Part shown: piece by piece, positions 10,901-22,100 of the stretch
Numbering within the stretch: the stretch's first letter is position 1
How the letters are laid out: each line of letters begins with the position of its first letter
Source: Trifolium pratense
Taxonomy: Eukaryota; Streptophyta; Magnoliopsida; Fabales; Fabaceae
NCBI RefSeq assembly: GCF_020283565.1
Contig: NC_060063.1
Span: 36,294,635 to 36,358,634 of the forward strand
Length of the DNA stretch: 64,000 nt
Reading direction: 5' to 3'
Translations under genes and position numbers: made by a program
The notes under the pieces: model-generated
Database searches by the model: none
Told to the model about the DNA's origin: nothing
The model's input: only the letters and a program-made list of their open reading frames with translations

Positions 10901-12281
10901 CTTTCAACGCTTCCGATACTTCCTTCCCGCTCATCAAATGCAAGTTCTCCTCCGGCTTCGGAAAAACAACGGCCTTCTCACGACAGTTGATATGAATTCG
11001 ATTAAAGATTAACCAATTCATACCAAAAATCACATCCATACCACTAAGTGGAATACACACTAAATCCATACCAAAGTGCCTATCAAAAATGGTTACGGGG
11101 CAGTTACGACATACATGTCGGGTAATCACTGAACCATTAGCAGGAGTTTCTATTTCCATCCTACCCATCATATCCGTTAAAGGAATACTAAGACGCTTCG
11201 CACAATCCAAAGAAATAAAAGAATGTGTCGCTCCCGTATCTATAATCGCAATTAAAGGAGTGTCATAGATGAAACACGTACCTCTAATGAGATTGTCCTC
11301 AAGGCTAGCATCCTCTCCACTTAAAGCAAACACCTTGCCCATCACCTTCTTGGGCTTCTTGCAGATTATACTCTTGTGGCCCTCCTCACCACAGTTGAAA
11401 CAAAACACTCTTGTTCTACACGCTTCAGTTTTGTGGCCTAACTTCCCACAATTCAAACACTTGTCTAATTTCTTCTGGCAATCATACGACATATGACCCC
11501 TCTCTCCACATTTGTAACAACTTCCATTCATCGGCTTCTTACTACCACTTGTATTACCCCTACCGCGGTTATCATAAGGTTTTCCGCGCTCTTGTCCTTT
11601 CCCTTTTCGGTCATTCGCAGCCTTGTAGTAGTTCACCTTAGCTCTACCATCCTCATCGCAAATCCTACTCTTGTTCACAAGGGTCGCAAAATCCCTTATC
11701 TGCGAAAATCCAATCATATGCTTAATATCTGGACGTAGACCACTTTCAAACTTCACACACTTGTCGTTCTCCGCTTCCATAGTGTTGTAATGCGGACTAA
11801 ACGCACACAAGGTCTCAAACTTGACGGCATAGTCAGCTACCGTCGTATTTCCCTGCTTCAGTTCCATGAATTCCACAACTTTCTTGTTCTTCACATCCAC
11901 AGGAAAATACTTAATCAAAAATTCTCTTTTAAACATTGCCCATGGTATAGCCATACCACCGGGTCCTAGCCTCAACTTGGCATTCTTCCACCACACATTC
12001 GCTTCCTCACGCAACACATACGTCCCAAGGGTTGTCTTCCCTTCCTCGGAACAATCCATTGCTTCAAAAATTATCTCAAGTTCTTCCAGCCACTTGTGAG
12101 CTCCATCCGGGTTGTAACCTCCGGTAAATGTTGGCGGTTTCTGCTTCATGAACCTTTCCAACCTCATCTCTACCTCTCTTCCAGGTTGATGATCTCTAAC
12201 CACAATGTTGGTAAGTGCGGCCAAAGCTTCCGCAATCTGAGCATTCGTCCTCGCAGCAGCCATGATTCCTGAACGAATCAC
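7899..12281 (-). CDS. Tekay gag-pol polyprotein
   Basis: A single 1460-residue frame. It contains a gag core (about 45-200) and three CCHC zinc knuckles (about 255-271, 275-290, 294-307; C-x2-C-x4-H-x4-C). The aspartic protease has [10 protein letters not shown] near 346-355. Reverse transcriptase (about 550-730) has catalytic IDD at 671-673. RNase H has D819. Integrase has a zinc finger H1032/H1039/C1069/C1072 and D1102, D1163, E1199. A C-terminal segment (about 1418-1445, [14 protein letters not shown] then YPDLF) fits a chromodomain tail. No frameshift or stop is seen. The second Met (residue 7) may be the real start. The C-terminus is encoded by the polypurine tract and the stop lies inside the LTR. 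Confidence 0.95.
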   Translation of the reverse strand: MIRSGIMAAARTNAQIAEALAALTNIVVRDHQPGREVEMRLERFMKQKPPTFTGGYNPDGAHKWLEELEIIFEAMDCSEEGKTTLGTYVLREEANVWWKNAKLRLGPGGMAIPWAMFKREFLIKYFPVDVKNKKVVEFMELKQGNTTVADYAVKFETLCAFSPHYNTMEAENDKCVKFESGLRPDIKHMIGFSQIRDFATLVNKSRICDEDGRAKVNYYKAANDRKGKGQERGKPYDNRGRGNTSGSKKPMNGSCYKCGERGHMSYDCQKKLDKCLNCGKLGHKTEACRTRVFCFNCGEEGHKSIICKKPKKVMGKVFALSGEDASLEDNLIRGTCFIYDTPLIAIIDTGATHSFISLDCAKRLSIPLTDMMGRMEIETPANGSVITRHVCRNCPVTIFDRHFGMDLVCIPLSGMDVIFGMNWLIFNRIHINCREKAVVFPKPEENLHLMSGKEVSEALKEHAEMFMMFASLKLEGGVKIEELPIVCEFPDVFPDDISDVPPKREVEFSIDLVPGTSPISMAPYRMSASELNELKKQLEELLEKRFVRPSVSPWGAPVLLVKKKDGSMRLCIDYRQLNKVTIKNKYPLPRIDDLMDQLVGACVFSKIDLRSGYHQIRVKTEDIPKTAFRTRYGHYEYSVMPFGVTNAPGVFMEYMNRIFHSFLDRFVVVFIDDILIYSKSEEEHEEHLRIVLQVLKEKKLYAKLSKCEFWMKEVSFLGHIISSGGIAVDPAKVDAVSQWGTPESVSEIRSFLGLAGYYRRFIEGFSKLALPLTKLTRKDQAFVWDGICEKSFQELKRRLTTAPVLILPDAKESFVVYCDASKLGLGGVLMQGGNVVAYVSRQLKVHERNYPTHDLELAAVVFTLKVWRHYLYGSRFEVFSDHKSLKYLFDQKELNMRQRRWLEFLKDYDFELSYHPGKANVVADALSRKTLHMSSLMVKELELIEEFRDLSLVCEVTSTSVKLGMLKLTNPFLEDIKERQKSDKRLMEKMVLINEGKETNIKIDESGVMRFHGRVCVPDVPEMKRMIMEEGHRSGLSIHPGVTKMYQDLRKLFWWPGMKRQISEFVYSCLTCQKSKIEHQKPFGLLQPMFIPEWKWDSIAMDFVGGLPKTKKGHEVIWVVVDRLTKCAHFIAIRKGTLVPKLAEIYVEQIVKLHGIPTSIISDRDPRFTSRFWESLQEALGTKLRLSSAYHPQTDGQSERTIQSLEDLLRACVLEQNVNWDSCLPLVEFTYNNSYHSSIGMAPFEALYGRRCRTPLCWYETGEGAILGPEIVQETTEKIRMIREKMKASQSRQKSYHDKRRKDIEFQEGDHVFLRVKSTTGVGRALKSRKLTSRFIGPFEILKQVGKVAYRIALPPSLANLHDVFHVSQLRKYVSDPTHVIESDDVQVRDDLTIETVPLRIEGREVKRLRNKEIASVKVVWGGPAGENATWELESKMRDSYPDLFLGNFEGEILLRGVGL
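7904..7918 (-). other. Tekay polypurine tract
   Basis: Reads TTAAGGGGGGTAGGAT on the minus strand, immediately upstream of the 3' LTR start. It primes plus-strand DNA synthesis and here also encodes the last residues of the polyprotein. Confidence 0.85.
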
Positions 12282-12370
12282 AACTAGACGTTAGAAAGTA
12301 CTAACAGTGTTCCCTACACATGCTCATACGGGGAAAAGAAAAGTCCTAATTGGTTCACACGAACCGACCT

Positions 12371-12382
12371 GCTCTGATACCA
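12371..12382 (-). other. Tekay primer-binding site (tRNA-iMet)
   Basis: TGGTATCAGAGC on the minus strand, four bases from the 5' LTR edge at 12387. It is complementary to the 3' end of initiator tRNA-Met, as used by many plant retrotransposons. Confidence 0.9.
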
Positions 12383-12386
12383 CTAT

Positions 12387-14575
12387 TGTAACACCCTAAC
12401 CCGTACTACCCTTAAAAACGTAATTTTAAAAACTTTTTAACAAGTGTAAAGGCAGAGTGCCACGCGGTAATTAAAACACAAGCATACACACAGAGCATCA
12501 TGAAATTTAACATGAAAAGCAACAGCGGATTCATTCACATCATATATATATACATATATATATACATAAGCCATATTCATCCCTAAGGATGTCACTTATA
12601 CAAGCACTAGCATAACAAAAAGGTAACACCGATATACGATGAAATCCAAGCGTAAACCCCGACTCGATGTTACATTACCAGAGCATTCACTATTTACAAT
12701 CTCTAGTCAAAAGCTAGTACTAAGAGGAGTAATCTATGCTAAGTCTCCTCACCAAAAAGTACTTCAACACCACGTTAGAACAGCAGTCTAAACGTCGGCA
12801 CGATCCTCAGCCTGAATATCTGAACCCCCAAAGGTCCAGCAAATAACACAAAGCAGAGAGTTAGAAAACATAATCGCATATCATACGAGTATAAGAAAGG
12901 TCTCACACCTTCGAACTACATCATACATATTCTAACTCACGTTCAAAACGTCGTATTAAACAGTTATCAATTAATAAAGTTTAGCACAGATCAACCAGAT
13001 AATGTCACATACCATTTATCAAATATATGCGCATTTATCCTAATGTATCTAATGTCAATCATTCTATGTCATGTCATCCCTAGACACGACTAATGCATGT
13101 GGTACCAATTGCCTTTTACCCCTTATGGATAAGTTAAACAGTTTTACATCTTGCCGGATTGTTCGGAACTTACCAAACCTTCATATCCCTCATGGATAAG
13201 TTAAACAGTTTTATATCCTGCTGGATAGCAGCTCTAGATCTTATGGATTCATCTAATCCGATCCTCGGCTTCCTTATGGACTCAAAAATCCATTTAAATC
13301 TATTGGAACCCAAGTTTCCAATTTCAACATATATATACATGAATGCATGTATGTTTGCACATATCATCAATATGATATTTCTAGCTCGAAGCTACTCATT
13401 ATGAATGCGGAAACACAATTCAAACACATTCACTTAACATTACAAATTAATGCCAAATCTTCACATTGCTCACTTTAAGCTACAACTTATTGCATACACG
13501 TTTATCAGTCATATAACGATTAACAATAAGCATTAACAGTATCAACATGTATCAACCATCATGTAAGGATACCCTTAAACCATGTTACAAGTGCCAAATC
13601 ACACTTACAAACATTAACAAAAGTTGCAGGTTCAGCACTGTTCGCTGAGCGAATCCAAAGCGAACAGGTAGCGAACTCATTCGCTAAGCGAATCTCAATT
13701 CGCTGTAGCGAACTACATCAGAGGACTACAGGTGCATGGCGAACAGGTAGCGAACTGGTAGCGAACTTATTCGCTGCAGCGAACTCCTGTTCGCTAAGCG
13801 AACTACACCAGAAAGAAAATCTGTTCTTGAGTTATCTAAGGCGGTTTAACTTAGAATCAACTCAAAAATTCATCCAAACATGTTATAAATTCATATAAAC
13901 AGCCATTCCAAACATATATGGTATCAAGGAACATTAATCATCCCTTCCAAACATCCAAATACCTCTAATAATCAAAATCATGGCAATTACTTGAGTTTTA
14001 AGTAACTTTCTCAAACTTTCCAAAAATGATCTAAACACATACATAATCATCATGGAATCAAGCTAGTGATTAACACATACAAAGTGATGATGAAAAACAT
14101 CATACTCACATACAAAAGCTTAATCGAAAGTCTAAAAGAAATTGAGTGGGAGAGTTCGGGAATGGAGACATAGACAATCTCCCCCCTCCTTGTCACTCAA
14201 GAATCATGAATTCTAATCTCTTACCTTAAGCAAAGATGATGATCCAAGCCTTCTCTTGCTCAAGCTTTCACTCTTGATCCAAACCCTAGCTTAGCTCTAT
14301 GTTGCTTCTACTCACTCAAACTCAAGAAATGAATTTATGAAACTATTCATAAGTTGGACTTGCTACTTATACTCTTTCTCAAGTGTCATGAACCAAGCCC
14401 ATTTGGCTTAGGCCCATTGCCTCTCACGCCCCTCAAGCCCAAAACAATGGTTCTCGCGTCTAATAACTTACGATCGGCTAAATAATTATTCGTCGCTCAC
14501 TAAAATAATAAAAGCCAATTAATAAATAAAATAACATTTAATAAAATATACGAATACGAAAAACGGGTCGTTACA
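12387..14575 (-). repeat. Tekay 5' LTR
   Basis: The same 2189-bp sequence as 5715-7903. It should hold the active promoter of the element. Confidence 0.92.
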
Positions 14576-14580
14576 GAGAG

Positions 14581-14861
14581 AATCTTCACAGATTTCAAGA
14601 AGCTCTTCAGAGTTTGATGAAGCTTGTAGTCAGTCAAGAAGTTCTGAAGTCTTCATCCTCTGAATGTTGTAACTTCTGAAGTCTAACATCTTCTGAGCGC
14701 GTGAACTTCTGAACACACATCTTCTGAAGGTTCATTCAGAGCATTATATCTGCACACTTAAAATAAATTTTTAGTCCTTCCAATTGTTTATTAATACTTT
14801 GTTATCATCAAAACCTTAAGAGGTTTAGGGGCTAATTTTTTAAATCAATTTTGTTCCAACA
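14581..14861 (-). repeat. SIRE 3' LTR, second part
   Basis: Continues the LTR interrupted at 5714 and matches 25546-25826 without a visible difference. It ends TTCCAACA, so on the element strand the LTR starts TGTTGGAA next to a polypurine tract. CTTCTGAA-type words recur at short intervals. Confidence 0.9.
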
Positions 14862-15290
14862 ATCTCCCCCTTTTTGATGATGACAAACATCAGTATTAAT
14901 TGACAATTGTTATTAAATTAACTTATCATGTTTCTCTTAGGTTTGTGAGGTTTGCAAGCTCCCCCTAAGATTGATATTCCATAAAGTCTGAACTTTATGT
15001 TTTATCCATGATATTTTAATTTAGTATAAGATTAAGATGGTCTGAAATGAGATAAATTTCATATCTTTCTTCAGAGTGAGAGGTTTGCAAGCTCTCCCCC
15101 TGAGTCTCATAAGTCTAAGTTAAAATTGCACTCTTAACTTATCCTTACTTATGAAATTTAGTTCAGTTTCAACTAACTTAGTCTTCACATTGAAAATACG
15201 CAACATATAAAAATTAACTTTTAACTTAAGCAATAAATTGTGGTTTCAGCTTTTGTAACTTATCAATTAATGCGTAAACCTACTCCCCCT
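14862..15290 (-). other. Array of four polypurine tracts, SIRE 3' region
   Basis: The canonical tract touches the LTR (AAAAAGGGGGAGAT on the minus strand, 14862-14875). Similar G-rich tracts recur near 14959-14966, 15091-15101 and 15282-15292, two of them in a shared context GAGGTTTGCAAGCT. Multiple polypurine tracts upstream of the 3' LTR are a described Sirevirus hallmark. Confidence 0.75.
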
Positions 15291-15404
15291 TTTGTCATTA
15301 TCAAAAAGGGAGAAGTTTAGAAAACCAAGACGGTCAAAGAAAAGAATTGACAGTTACAAAGGTGAATTAATGTCAAAAGACAAAAATCAAAGCACAAAAC
15401 ACGC

Positions 15405-15411
15405 TATAAAA
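15405..15411 (+). promoter_or_regulatory. TATA box of opposite-strand SIRE gene
   Basis: GCTATAAAAGG sits 67 bases upstream of the ATG at 15472. The intervening leader is A-rich (CACAACAAAAC then ATCAAAAACAAGAATCAAG), the usual look of a short plant 5' UTR, which would place the start near 15436. Promoter activity is inferred from sequence only. Confidence 0.55.
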
Positions 15412-15471
15412 GGAATACGAAAACCACGGTTTCTGCACAACAAAACATTTTATCAAAAACAAGAATCAAGA

Positions 15472-15765
15472 ATGAGAAGATTCAGTGCGCGTTTAGCAAA
15501 TAAGAAAGAAGAAAAACACGAGAAAGAAGATCAGAAGGACGAAAAAGAAGAAAAACCACCACAAGAAACGGAGATCATTGACATCTCTTCAGACTCAGAG
15601 TCTGAGGGAGATGAAGATTATATGGAGTATCTTGCTGACTTAGTTCCTGAAGAGGAACAAGAAGCTGAAGAAGAAGAAGAAGAACACAACCCAGAACTCA
15701 TTGAGCTATCTTCAGATGATTCTGAGGAGAAATCTGGGATTTCTTCTGAGGATCAGTCTGAGTAG
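15472..15765 (+). CDS. Opposite-strand acidic protein of the SIRE element
   Basis: A 97-residue protein read against the direction of the element, between the env-like gene and the 3' LTR. The N-terminus is basic and short (MRRFSARLANKK), followed by a K/E-rich stretch and then a very acidic half with two similar motifs, IIDISSDSESEGDED and LIELSSDDSEE, which resemble SUMO-interaction or CK2-type acidic serine clusters. The frame stays open upstream to 15292, but the TATA box at 15405 and leader favour this ATG. AATAAA follows at 15821. No transmembrane segment or enzyme motif is visible. I do not recognise the family, and the function is unknown. Confidence 0.6.
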   Translation: MRRFSARLANKKEEKHEKEDQKDEKEEKPPQETEIIDISSDSESEGDEDYMEYLADLVPEEEQEAEEEEEEHNPELIELSSDDSEEKSGISSEDQSE

Positions 15766-15820
15766 ATTTAGGTTGATGTATTTCTTTTTCTGCTATCATG
15801 TACTCTACATCCTCTTTATC

Positions 15821-15826
15821 AATAAA
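15821..15826 (+). terminator. Polyadenylation signal of opposite-strand gene
   Basis: AATAAA followed by a T-rich stretch, 56 bases after the stop codon at 15765. It lies about 200 bp from the 3' end of the convergent env-like gene. Confidence 0.45.
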
Positions 15827-16027
15827 AATTTTAATTTTGAGTAAAGTTCTTGTGTTATTTTTCTTTTCCATCTTAAGATTCAAAACGTCAGATGATAAAA
15901 TAGAAATATAAATAGACAATCAAGCGAGAATATAACCAAAATAACTTGAAATATTATAAACCAAACAAGAAAAGAAATTGTTCAGACAATGATAAAACAA
16001 CATAAAAAAACATAAGTGCATAGAATC

Positions 16028-18118
16028 CTAAGGTTTCTTAAGAAAGGCTAAGAGTTGGTCGAATTTATCATTCAAGGATCCCACATTGGAAACTAAACCA
16101 TCCACCTTGGTTTCCAATGTCTCTTGAGCAGCTCTTTGACGTTCTAAACCTTCTTGCTGTTCCCTTAAGGCTTGTTGCAGATTTAATATCTGTTCTTGAA
16201 CTTGAGGAGCTTGTCCTTGAACAAAGGAGGGTTCACCTTCTTCTGGATAGTCAATCATCAGCACATCCTCTTGATTCTGAATAGCAAGCACATCATCCTC
16301 TGGAATATCCTCTGGTTGCAACTCATTTGCCAACTGGGCAACTCTTGCAGCAGCTTCTTCTAACCTTTCAGACTCAGACCTCTGAGCTTCAAGACTCTGA
16401 AACAGCTTGGAGTCTATCCAGATGACTTTGAAAGCGTTCAGACGTTGTTCAGCAGCAGCAAGTGCTTCCAGCTTAGCACGTTCAGACTCAGCATGATTGA
16501 AAGTTGTAATCCTCTTCAACTCAGCCCTAGCCAGACTTTTCCTCATGAAGCTTATCACATCCAAGTCTCTTCTTCCAACCACAGCCTTAATTTCCTCAGC
16601 AGCACCATCCAAAGCATTGCAAATTCTTGCCTTAATGCTTGAAACTTCCATATCCACATCAGAAGGACAAACTAGAAACCTGTCCTTTAGCAAAGATAAT
16701 CTAACTAAGTCATTATGCAACTGAGTGGATAGGTTACTGAAGGGGTTAGATGATGAGGGTGAAGGATTGGGAATGGTAGAGAGGTTGGTTGATTCATTAG
16801 CAGGATTGTCAATAATGACAACTTCTGCCTCTGAAGGCTTGGGGGCACAAGTATGAATACGCTCAGGAGAAGCATATTCAGCACTTGGTTGAGGTTCAGG
16901 AATTGTTTCAGGAAATGGATTATCTGTTGGTTCAGAGTTAGGTGGTTCAGATGTTTGATGTTGTGGGGATGCAGGTTCAGATGAGTGAATTGGAGATGGT
17001 TGTTTAGTGGGAGAAGCTTTGTCAGGGTTTGGAGTGTGTGATATAGGTTCAGATGGTGATATGATAGGTGTTTCTTTTTGTGGTTGAGTTTGAGGTGATT
17101 TAGGTTTGGGAGGTGATGAAGGTTTCTGGGTGAAGGTTTGATTGTTAAGAGGGTCTGGACTAAGATGTTTTTCTAATTCTGATAGGGGGTTATCAGAGGT
17201 TGGAGTTTCAGAGGCTGGTAAAACAGTTCTGAGAGGTTTGGTGTAACCTATACCAATCTCTTTTGCATTAAAGACATACTTAGTAGACTTACCTTTATCT
17301 TTGGGAATAGGAGCAAGTCTTCTCTTCAATCTTGTAGCCAGAGTCTCTTCATCAGATTCAGTCTCATCTTCTGACTCAGTCTCTTCAGATGAGCTGGATA
17401 CTTCAACAAAAACAGGCTCTTTCGAAGCTTCTTCAGTAGCCTTGGTAGCAGATTCTTCATGCTTTCTCTTCGTCCTTAGCTCAGCCATGGATTGTTCAAC
17501 CTTAACTTTCTTTTGAGCCAAAAGATCTGGCTTGGGTAGATCCTCTTGAGTTCCATCCTTTCTCTTTTGCTTCCTAGAAGGATTATACAAATTTGCAGGA
17601 GCAGGAGGAATCATACTCCTATCAACAATGAATCCTTCTTTTCTGAGCACTTCCAAATAGCCTTGAATTACATGCTCAGCATCAGCTTCAGATATAACTG
17701 GGTAGCCTTCTATGTACAGACGATCTTCAAGCCTAACAGAGAATTCTTGAGGAGGAGCAACAGGCTTAGATGCAATCAAACGCATCTTGGACAGAAAACT
17801 AGCATTCAGAATCTCAGGATAGAACTTCTTCTGAACCAGTTCAGGATGAAACTTCTTAAGGTTATGAACCACATGACCTTGAAACAGAAGATCTGATAAT
17901 AGCCTGGGATAGACTATGGTGGTTTGCCTCTTAGACTTACTTGCAAAGATTGCTTCACAGATCCTTTCAAAGAAGTAATCTCCAAGATTAACTCTCTTCC
18001 TTGTCAGAAGGAAATAAAGCAGATGACGATGCGTCCAGGAGATTGTATCAGTCCCTCCAACTCTTGGACTGATAGCAGCAAGGATTATCTTGAACATCAC
18101 TCTGCACTCGTCAGTCAA
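16028..18118 (-). CDS. SIRE env-like protein, larger C-terminal part
   Basis: A 696-residue open frame that continues the frame of 18140-18670 after one TAG. The first ~160 residues are a globular region of the type found in plant retrotransposon env-like/plant-transposon-protein domains. The next ~250 are rich in P, S, E and T, including acidic SSSEETESEDETESDEE. The last ~200 include a coiled coil near the C-terminus. No signal peptide or transmembrane helix is obvious, so 'env-like' reflects position in the element rather than proven membrane function. A frame this long being open argues the TAG is recent or tolerated. Confidence 0.75.
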   Translation of the reverse strand: MTDECRVMFKIILAAISPRVGGTDTISWTHRHLLYFLLTRKRVNLGDYFFERICEAIFASKSKRQTTIVYPRLLSDLLFQGHVVHNLKKFHPELVQKKFYPEILNASFLSKMRLIASKPVAPPQEFSVRLEDRLYIEGYPVISEADAEHVIQGYLEVLRKEGFIVDRSMIPPAPANLYNPSRKQKRKDGTQEDLPKPDLLAQKKVKVEQSMAELRTKRKHEESATKATEEASKEPVFVEVSSSSEETESEDETESDEETLATRLKRRLAPIPKDKGKSTKYVFNAKEIGIGYTKPLRTVLPASETPTSDNPLSELEKHLSPDPLNNQTFTQKPSSPPKPKSPQTQPQKETPIISPSEPISHTPNPDKASPTKQPSPIHSSEPASPQHQTSEPPNSEPTDNPFPETIPEPQPSAEYASPERIHTCAPKPSEAEVVIIDNPANESTNLSTIPNPSPSSSNPFSNLSTQLHNDLVRLSLLKDRFLVCPSDVDMEVSSIKARICNALDGAAEEIKAVVGRRDLDVISFMRKSLARAELKRITTFNHAESERAKLEALAAAEQRLNAFKVIWIDSKLFQSLEAQRSESERLEEAAARVAQLANELQPEDIPEDDVLAIQNQEDVLMIDYPEEGEPSFVQGQAPQVQEQILNLQQALREQQEGLERQRAAQETLETKVDGLVSNVGSLNDKFDQLLAFLKKP

Positions 18119-18139
18119 TCCTTTGACTTTCCCTTTCAG

Positions 18140-18670
18140 CTACAAGTCAGTGCAGATGAGATGCAGAAGATCTTCTCTGAATCTGGTATCCTTTTCAAAA
18201 GCATCTAACTCTATCCCAGAGTTAGGTAGACCAAGGAGAGCATTGAAATGAATTGGTGAGAAAGCCATATTCATCCCACAGATGTTAGACCTAATCTGAA
18301 CACCTGTAAATTCCAGTAAGCCCATCTCCTTCCTAGTTTTACCCTTCAGACTAGGATCCCTCTCAATAGCAGCAAGCTCTTCCTTCTTAGCTTCATGCTT
18401 GTCAAAAACCTTTGCTTTCATCCAGAACTTCTTAAGCAAATCTGGATAGATGGGACCGTTAAGCATGTCGAAATACTTATCCCATCCTTGTGATGTAAAG
18501 TGCTGTTTAACTTCAAAGCCGTTAGCAGACAAACTATCAAAGTCCACAATCTTTTCAGACAGAAAGCAGAGTTCAGATTCAGGAAACTCCATTTCGTTCC
18601 CAACGATCTGAAGATTCTTGAACATGAACGGTGGAATCTTTGACGAAGAAGATGACGAAGGTCCGGCCAT
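18140..18670 (-). CDS. SIRE env-like protein, N-terminal part (ends in TAG)
   Basis: A 176-residue frame starting MAGPSSSSSSKIPPF after a CT-rich leader. It ends at a TAG (18140-18142) and the same reading frame resumes and stays open for 696 residues, so the two pieces are one gene with a single in-frame stop. Its start is 455 bp after the pol stop, so it is not a simple read-through product of pol. Whether the TAG is a mutation or is suppressed cannot be told from sequence. Confidence 0.7.
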   Translation of the reverse strand: MAGPSSSSSSKIPPFMFKNLQIVGNEMEFPESELCFLSEKIVDFDSLSANGFEVKQHFTSQGWDKYFDMLNGPIYPDLLKKFWMKAKVFDKHEAKKEELAAIERDPSLKGKTRKEMGLLEFTGVQIRSNICGMNMAFSPIHFNALLGLPNSGIELDAFEKDTRFREDLLHLICTDL

Positions 18671-18791
18671 TGTTGGAGATTAGGGTAGGGTTTGGAAAAC
18701 TAACGAGAGAGAAAGAAAATGTGTTGGAGGTTTAGAGAGAATATGAAAGTGTAGGTTGTGAAAGTGAATAGTGTGCAAGTGTATTGTGTAA

Positions 18792-18803
18792 GTTTATTTA
18801 AAT
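18792..18803 (-). promoter_or_regulatory. Candidate promoter of env-like gene
   Basis: A TATA-like ATTTAAATAAAC on the minus strand lies about 125 bases before the env-like ATG. It is followed by a pyrimidine-rich leader with CACTTGCACACTATTCAC and CTCTCTAAACC, as in plant gene leaders. No coding sequence occupies 18671-19124, so an internal promoter is plausible but unproven. Confidence 0.4.
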
Positions 18804-19124
18804 GAGTACAGTTAACACGAAAATGGCAAATTTGGGAAGTTACGCAAATAGACAAGAAATTATGAATACAAAAGGTCATCATTAACCACCCACTACCTGA
18901 CACACGTTAAACCACGTGCAGAAAATTACTCGGTAACTGCTATTTTTATGGACAGCTGTTCAGTATCAAATACCAAACGTTTCCATTTAAATAGTTCAGA
19001 GCCACTGAGGTTTTAAAAATATCTTATCAGAGTTAAGTATTTCAGAACTTGTGCTTCAGATGATCTGAATCGTAAGTTCTGATATACATAACTCGTTACA
19101 CTTTAATTGCCAAAAAAAAAAATT

Positions 19125-22100
19125 TTATTCAGAGATTGAAAACATGTTCAGATGTTTCTTTATAAAATCAAATCTTTCAACAGGTAAGGCTTTAGTAAAT
19201 ATGTCAGCCCATTGATTTTCAGTATCAACAAACTTAATATCTATAATGCCTCTCTGAACATAATCTCTGATAAAATGATGTTTAATTTCAATATGTTTGG
19301 CTCTAGAGTGTAGGATAGGGTTTTTTGATAAATGAATGGCTGCAGTGTTATCACAATATAAAGGAATATTGTGACTGCTTACTTGATAATCTTCTAACTG
19401 ATATTTTAACCAGAGTAGTTGTGTGCAACATTTTGCTGCTGAAATGTATTCTGCTTCTGCTGTGGACAAAGCTATAGTAGTTTGTCTCTTACTAGCCCAG
19501 GAGATAAGGTTTTCACCAACAAATTGACAATTGCCACTTGTGGATTTTCTTTCAATTTTATCTCCAGCATAGTCAGCATCACAGAATCCATTCAGTACAT
19601 AATCATTGGATTTCTTATAGAGAAGTCCAAGATTAGTTGTTCCTTTCAGATACCTAAAGATTCTCTTTACAGCTGTAAGATGAGATTCTCTGGGATCTGA
19701 CTGGAATCTTGCACATAAGCAAACACTGAATAAAATATCTGGTCTAGACACAGTCAGATAGAGTAAGGAACCAATCATACCTCTGTAGACCTTTTGGTCT
19801 ACTTTTCCTTCATCTTCTGACTTGCTCATGTTGGTAGTTGAGTGCATAGGAGTGTTCATTATCTTGCAATCATCTAAGTTGAATTTCTTCAGAAGTTCTT
19901 TGGTGTATTTTGATTGAAGAACATAAGTTCCTTCCTTCTTCTGATTGATTTGAATTCCAAGAAAGAACTTCAATTCTCCCATCATGCTCATTTCAAATTC
20001 ATCCTGCATTATCTTAGAAAAATTCTTGCACAAGGAAGCATTAGTTGAACCAAAGATAATATCATCAACATAAATTTGAATGATTAAAATGTCTTCTTTG
20101 GTTGTTTTTCTAAAGAGTGTGCAGTCAACCTTTCCTTTCTCAAAACCCTTTTCAAGAAGGAAATTACTGAGTCTATCATACCAAGCTCTTGGAGCTTGTT
20201 TCAGACCATACAGTGATTTCTTCAATTTAAAAACATGTTCTGGGTTTGAGACATCTTCAAAACCAGGAGGTTGCTTAACATACACTTCTTCAGAAATAAA
20301 ACCATTTAAGAAGGCACTTTTAACATCCATCTGATACAAGGTTATTCCATGATTAACAGCATAGGATAGAAGTAACCTGATTGCTTCAAGTCTAGCAACT
20401 GGTGCAAAGGTTTCAGTATAGTCAATCCCCTCTTGTTGACTATAACCTTGTGCAACCAATCTAGCCTTGTTTCTTACCACTTCACCTTGTTCATTCAGCT
20501 TGTTTCTGAATACCCATTTTGTTCCAATAATGTTCTTGTGTGAAGGTTTAGGCACTAGAGTCCATACATCATTCCTTTGAAATTGATTCAGCTCTTCTTG
20601 CATTGCCACTATCCAAGCATCATCTTTCAGAGCTTCATCAATCTTTGAAGGTTCCATCATTGAGATAAGACCAACTAATGATTCCTCATTTCTCAGTTGA
20701 GATCTTGTCTTCCTTGGACTATCCTTGTTGCCTAATATCAGTTCCTCTGGATGTGATGATTTGTATTTGAAGGTATTTCTTGGGGGCTCATCATCTTCAG
20801 ACTCATCAACATCAGGTTCAGCAGTTGCTTCAGTTCTTTGTTGTTCAGAGTCTGTAGGAGCTGATACATTCACAGGTTCTTCAGAGAATGGATGTTCTGG
20901 ATAGATTGGAATATCTGTATACTGATCCTCTGATACCTGAAATCTAGACAATCCTTCCACAAGCTCTGACACTTGATCAGGCTCTTTGTCATCAAATTTG
21001 ACATGCATACTTTCTTCCACAGTGTGTGTTTCAGAAATATACAGTCTGTATGCTTTTGAGCGTTCAGAGTATCCTATAAAGATACCCTTATAACCTCTAG
21101 CATCAAATTTCTTTAGATGGACTTTGTTGTTTAAGATGTAACAAGTACATCCAAACTGATGAAAATAAGAAATATCAGGCTTTCTTCCTTTGAACAATTC
21201 ATAAGCAGTTTTGTTCAACTTAGATCTGATATAAATTCTATTTTGAACATAACATGCTGTGTTTACAGCTTCTGCCCATAAAAACTTTGCTACATTAGTT
21301 TCATGCATCATGGTTCTGGCCATTTCTTGCAGAGTTCTATTCTTCCTTTCAACAACCCCATTTTGTTGAGGTGTTCTAGGAGAAGAGAATTCATGCAGAA
21401 TACCATATTTTTCACAAAAGTTTTCAAAAGGTTCATTTTCAAATTCTCCACCATGATCACTTCTAACTTTTAAAATAGTGTAGCCTTTTTCATTTTGAAT
21501 TTGTTTGCAGAAGATGCTAAACTCATCATAAGCTTCATCTTTTGTTCTAAGGAATTTTACCCAAGTCCATCTACTGTAATCATCAACAATTACTAATCCA
21601 TACTTCTTTCCATTGATAGAGGCAGTGTGAACTGGCCCAAAAAGATCAATGTGAAGAAGTTCCAATGGTCTTGAGGTAGAGACAATGTTTTTAGGTTTAA
21701 AAGAAGACTTTGTAATCTTTCCTTTTTGACAAGAACCACAAAGTGTGTTTGAGTGATACTTAATTTTTGGTAAACCTCTGACAAGGTCAAGCTTGCTAAG
21801 CTTAGAGATTAACCTCCAGTTAGCATGGCCTAACCTCTTATGCCAGATCCATTTTTCCTCACTCAAGGTCAAAAGACACATCACTTTTTGTTCATTCAAA
21901 TCAGAAAGATTAATTTTATAAACATTGTTTTTCCTCAGACCTTTGAATATAATGGAATTATCAGATTGTTTGGTTACAGTACATGATTCCTTATTAAAAA
22001 TGACTACATAACCATTGTCGCAAAATTGACTTATGCTCAATAGATTATGCTTAAGTCCATCAACTAACCAAACATCATTAATAGATAGGGAGGAATTACC

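Larger units (their letters stand above)
5715..14575 (-). mobile_element. Complete Tekay-type chromovirus inside the SIRE LTR
   Basis: An 8861-bp Ty3-gypsy element flanked by GAGAG (5710-5714 and 14576-14580). Both LTRs are exactly 2189 bp and I found no difference when reading them side by side. It has an initiator tRNA-Met primer-binding site, a polypurine tract and one uninterrupted gag-pol frame ending in a chromodomain-like segment. Long LTRs plus that C-terminus support the Tekay/Del clade. It is the youngest large insertion here and could be autonomous. Confidence 0.93.
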
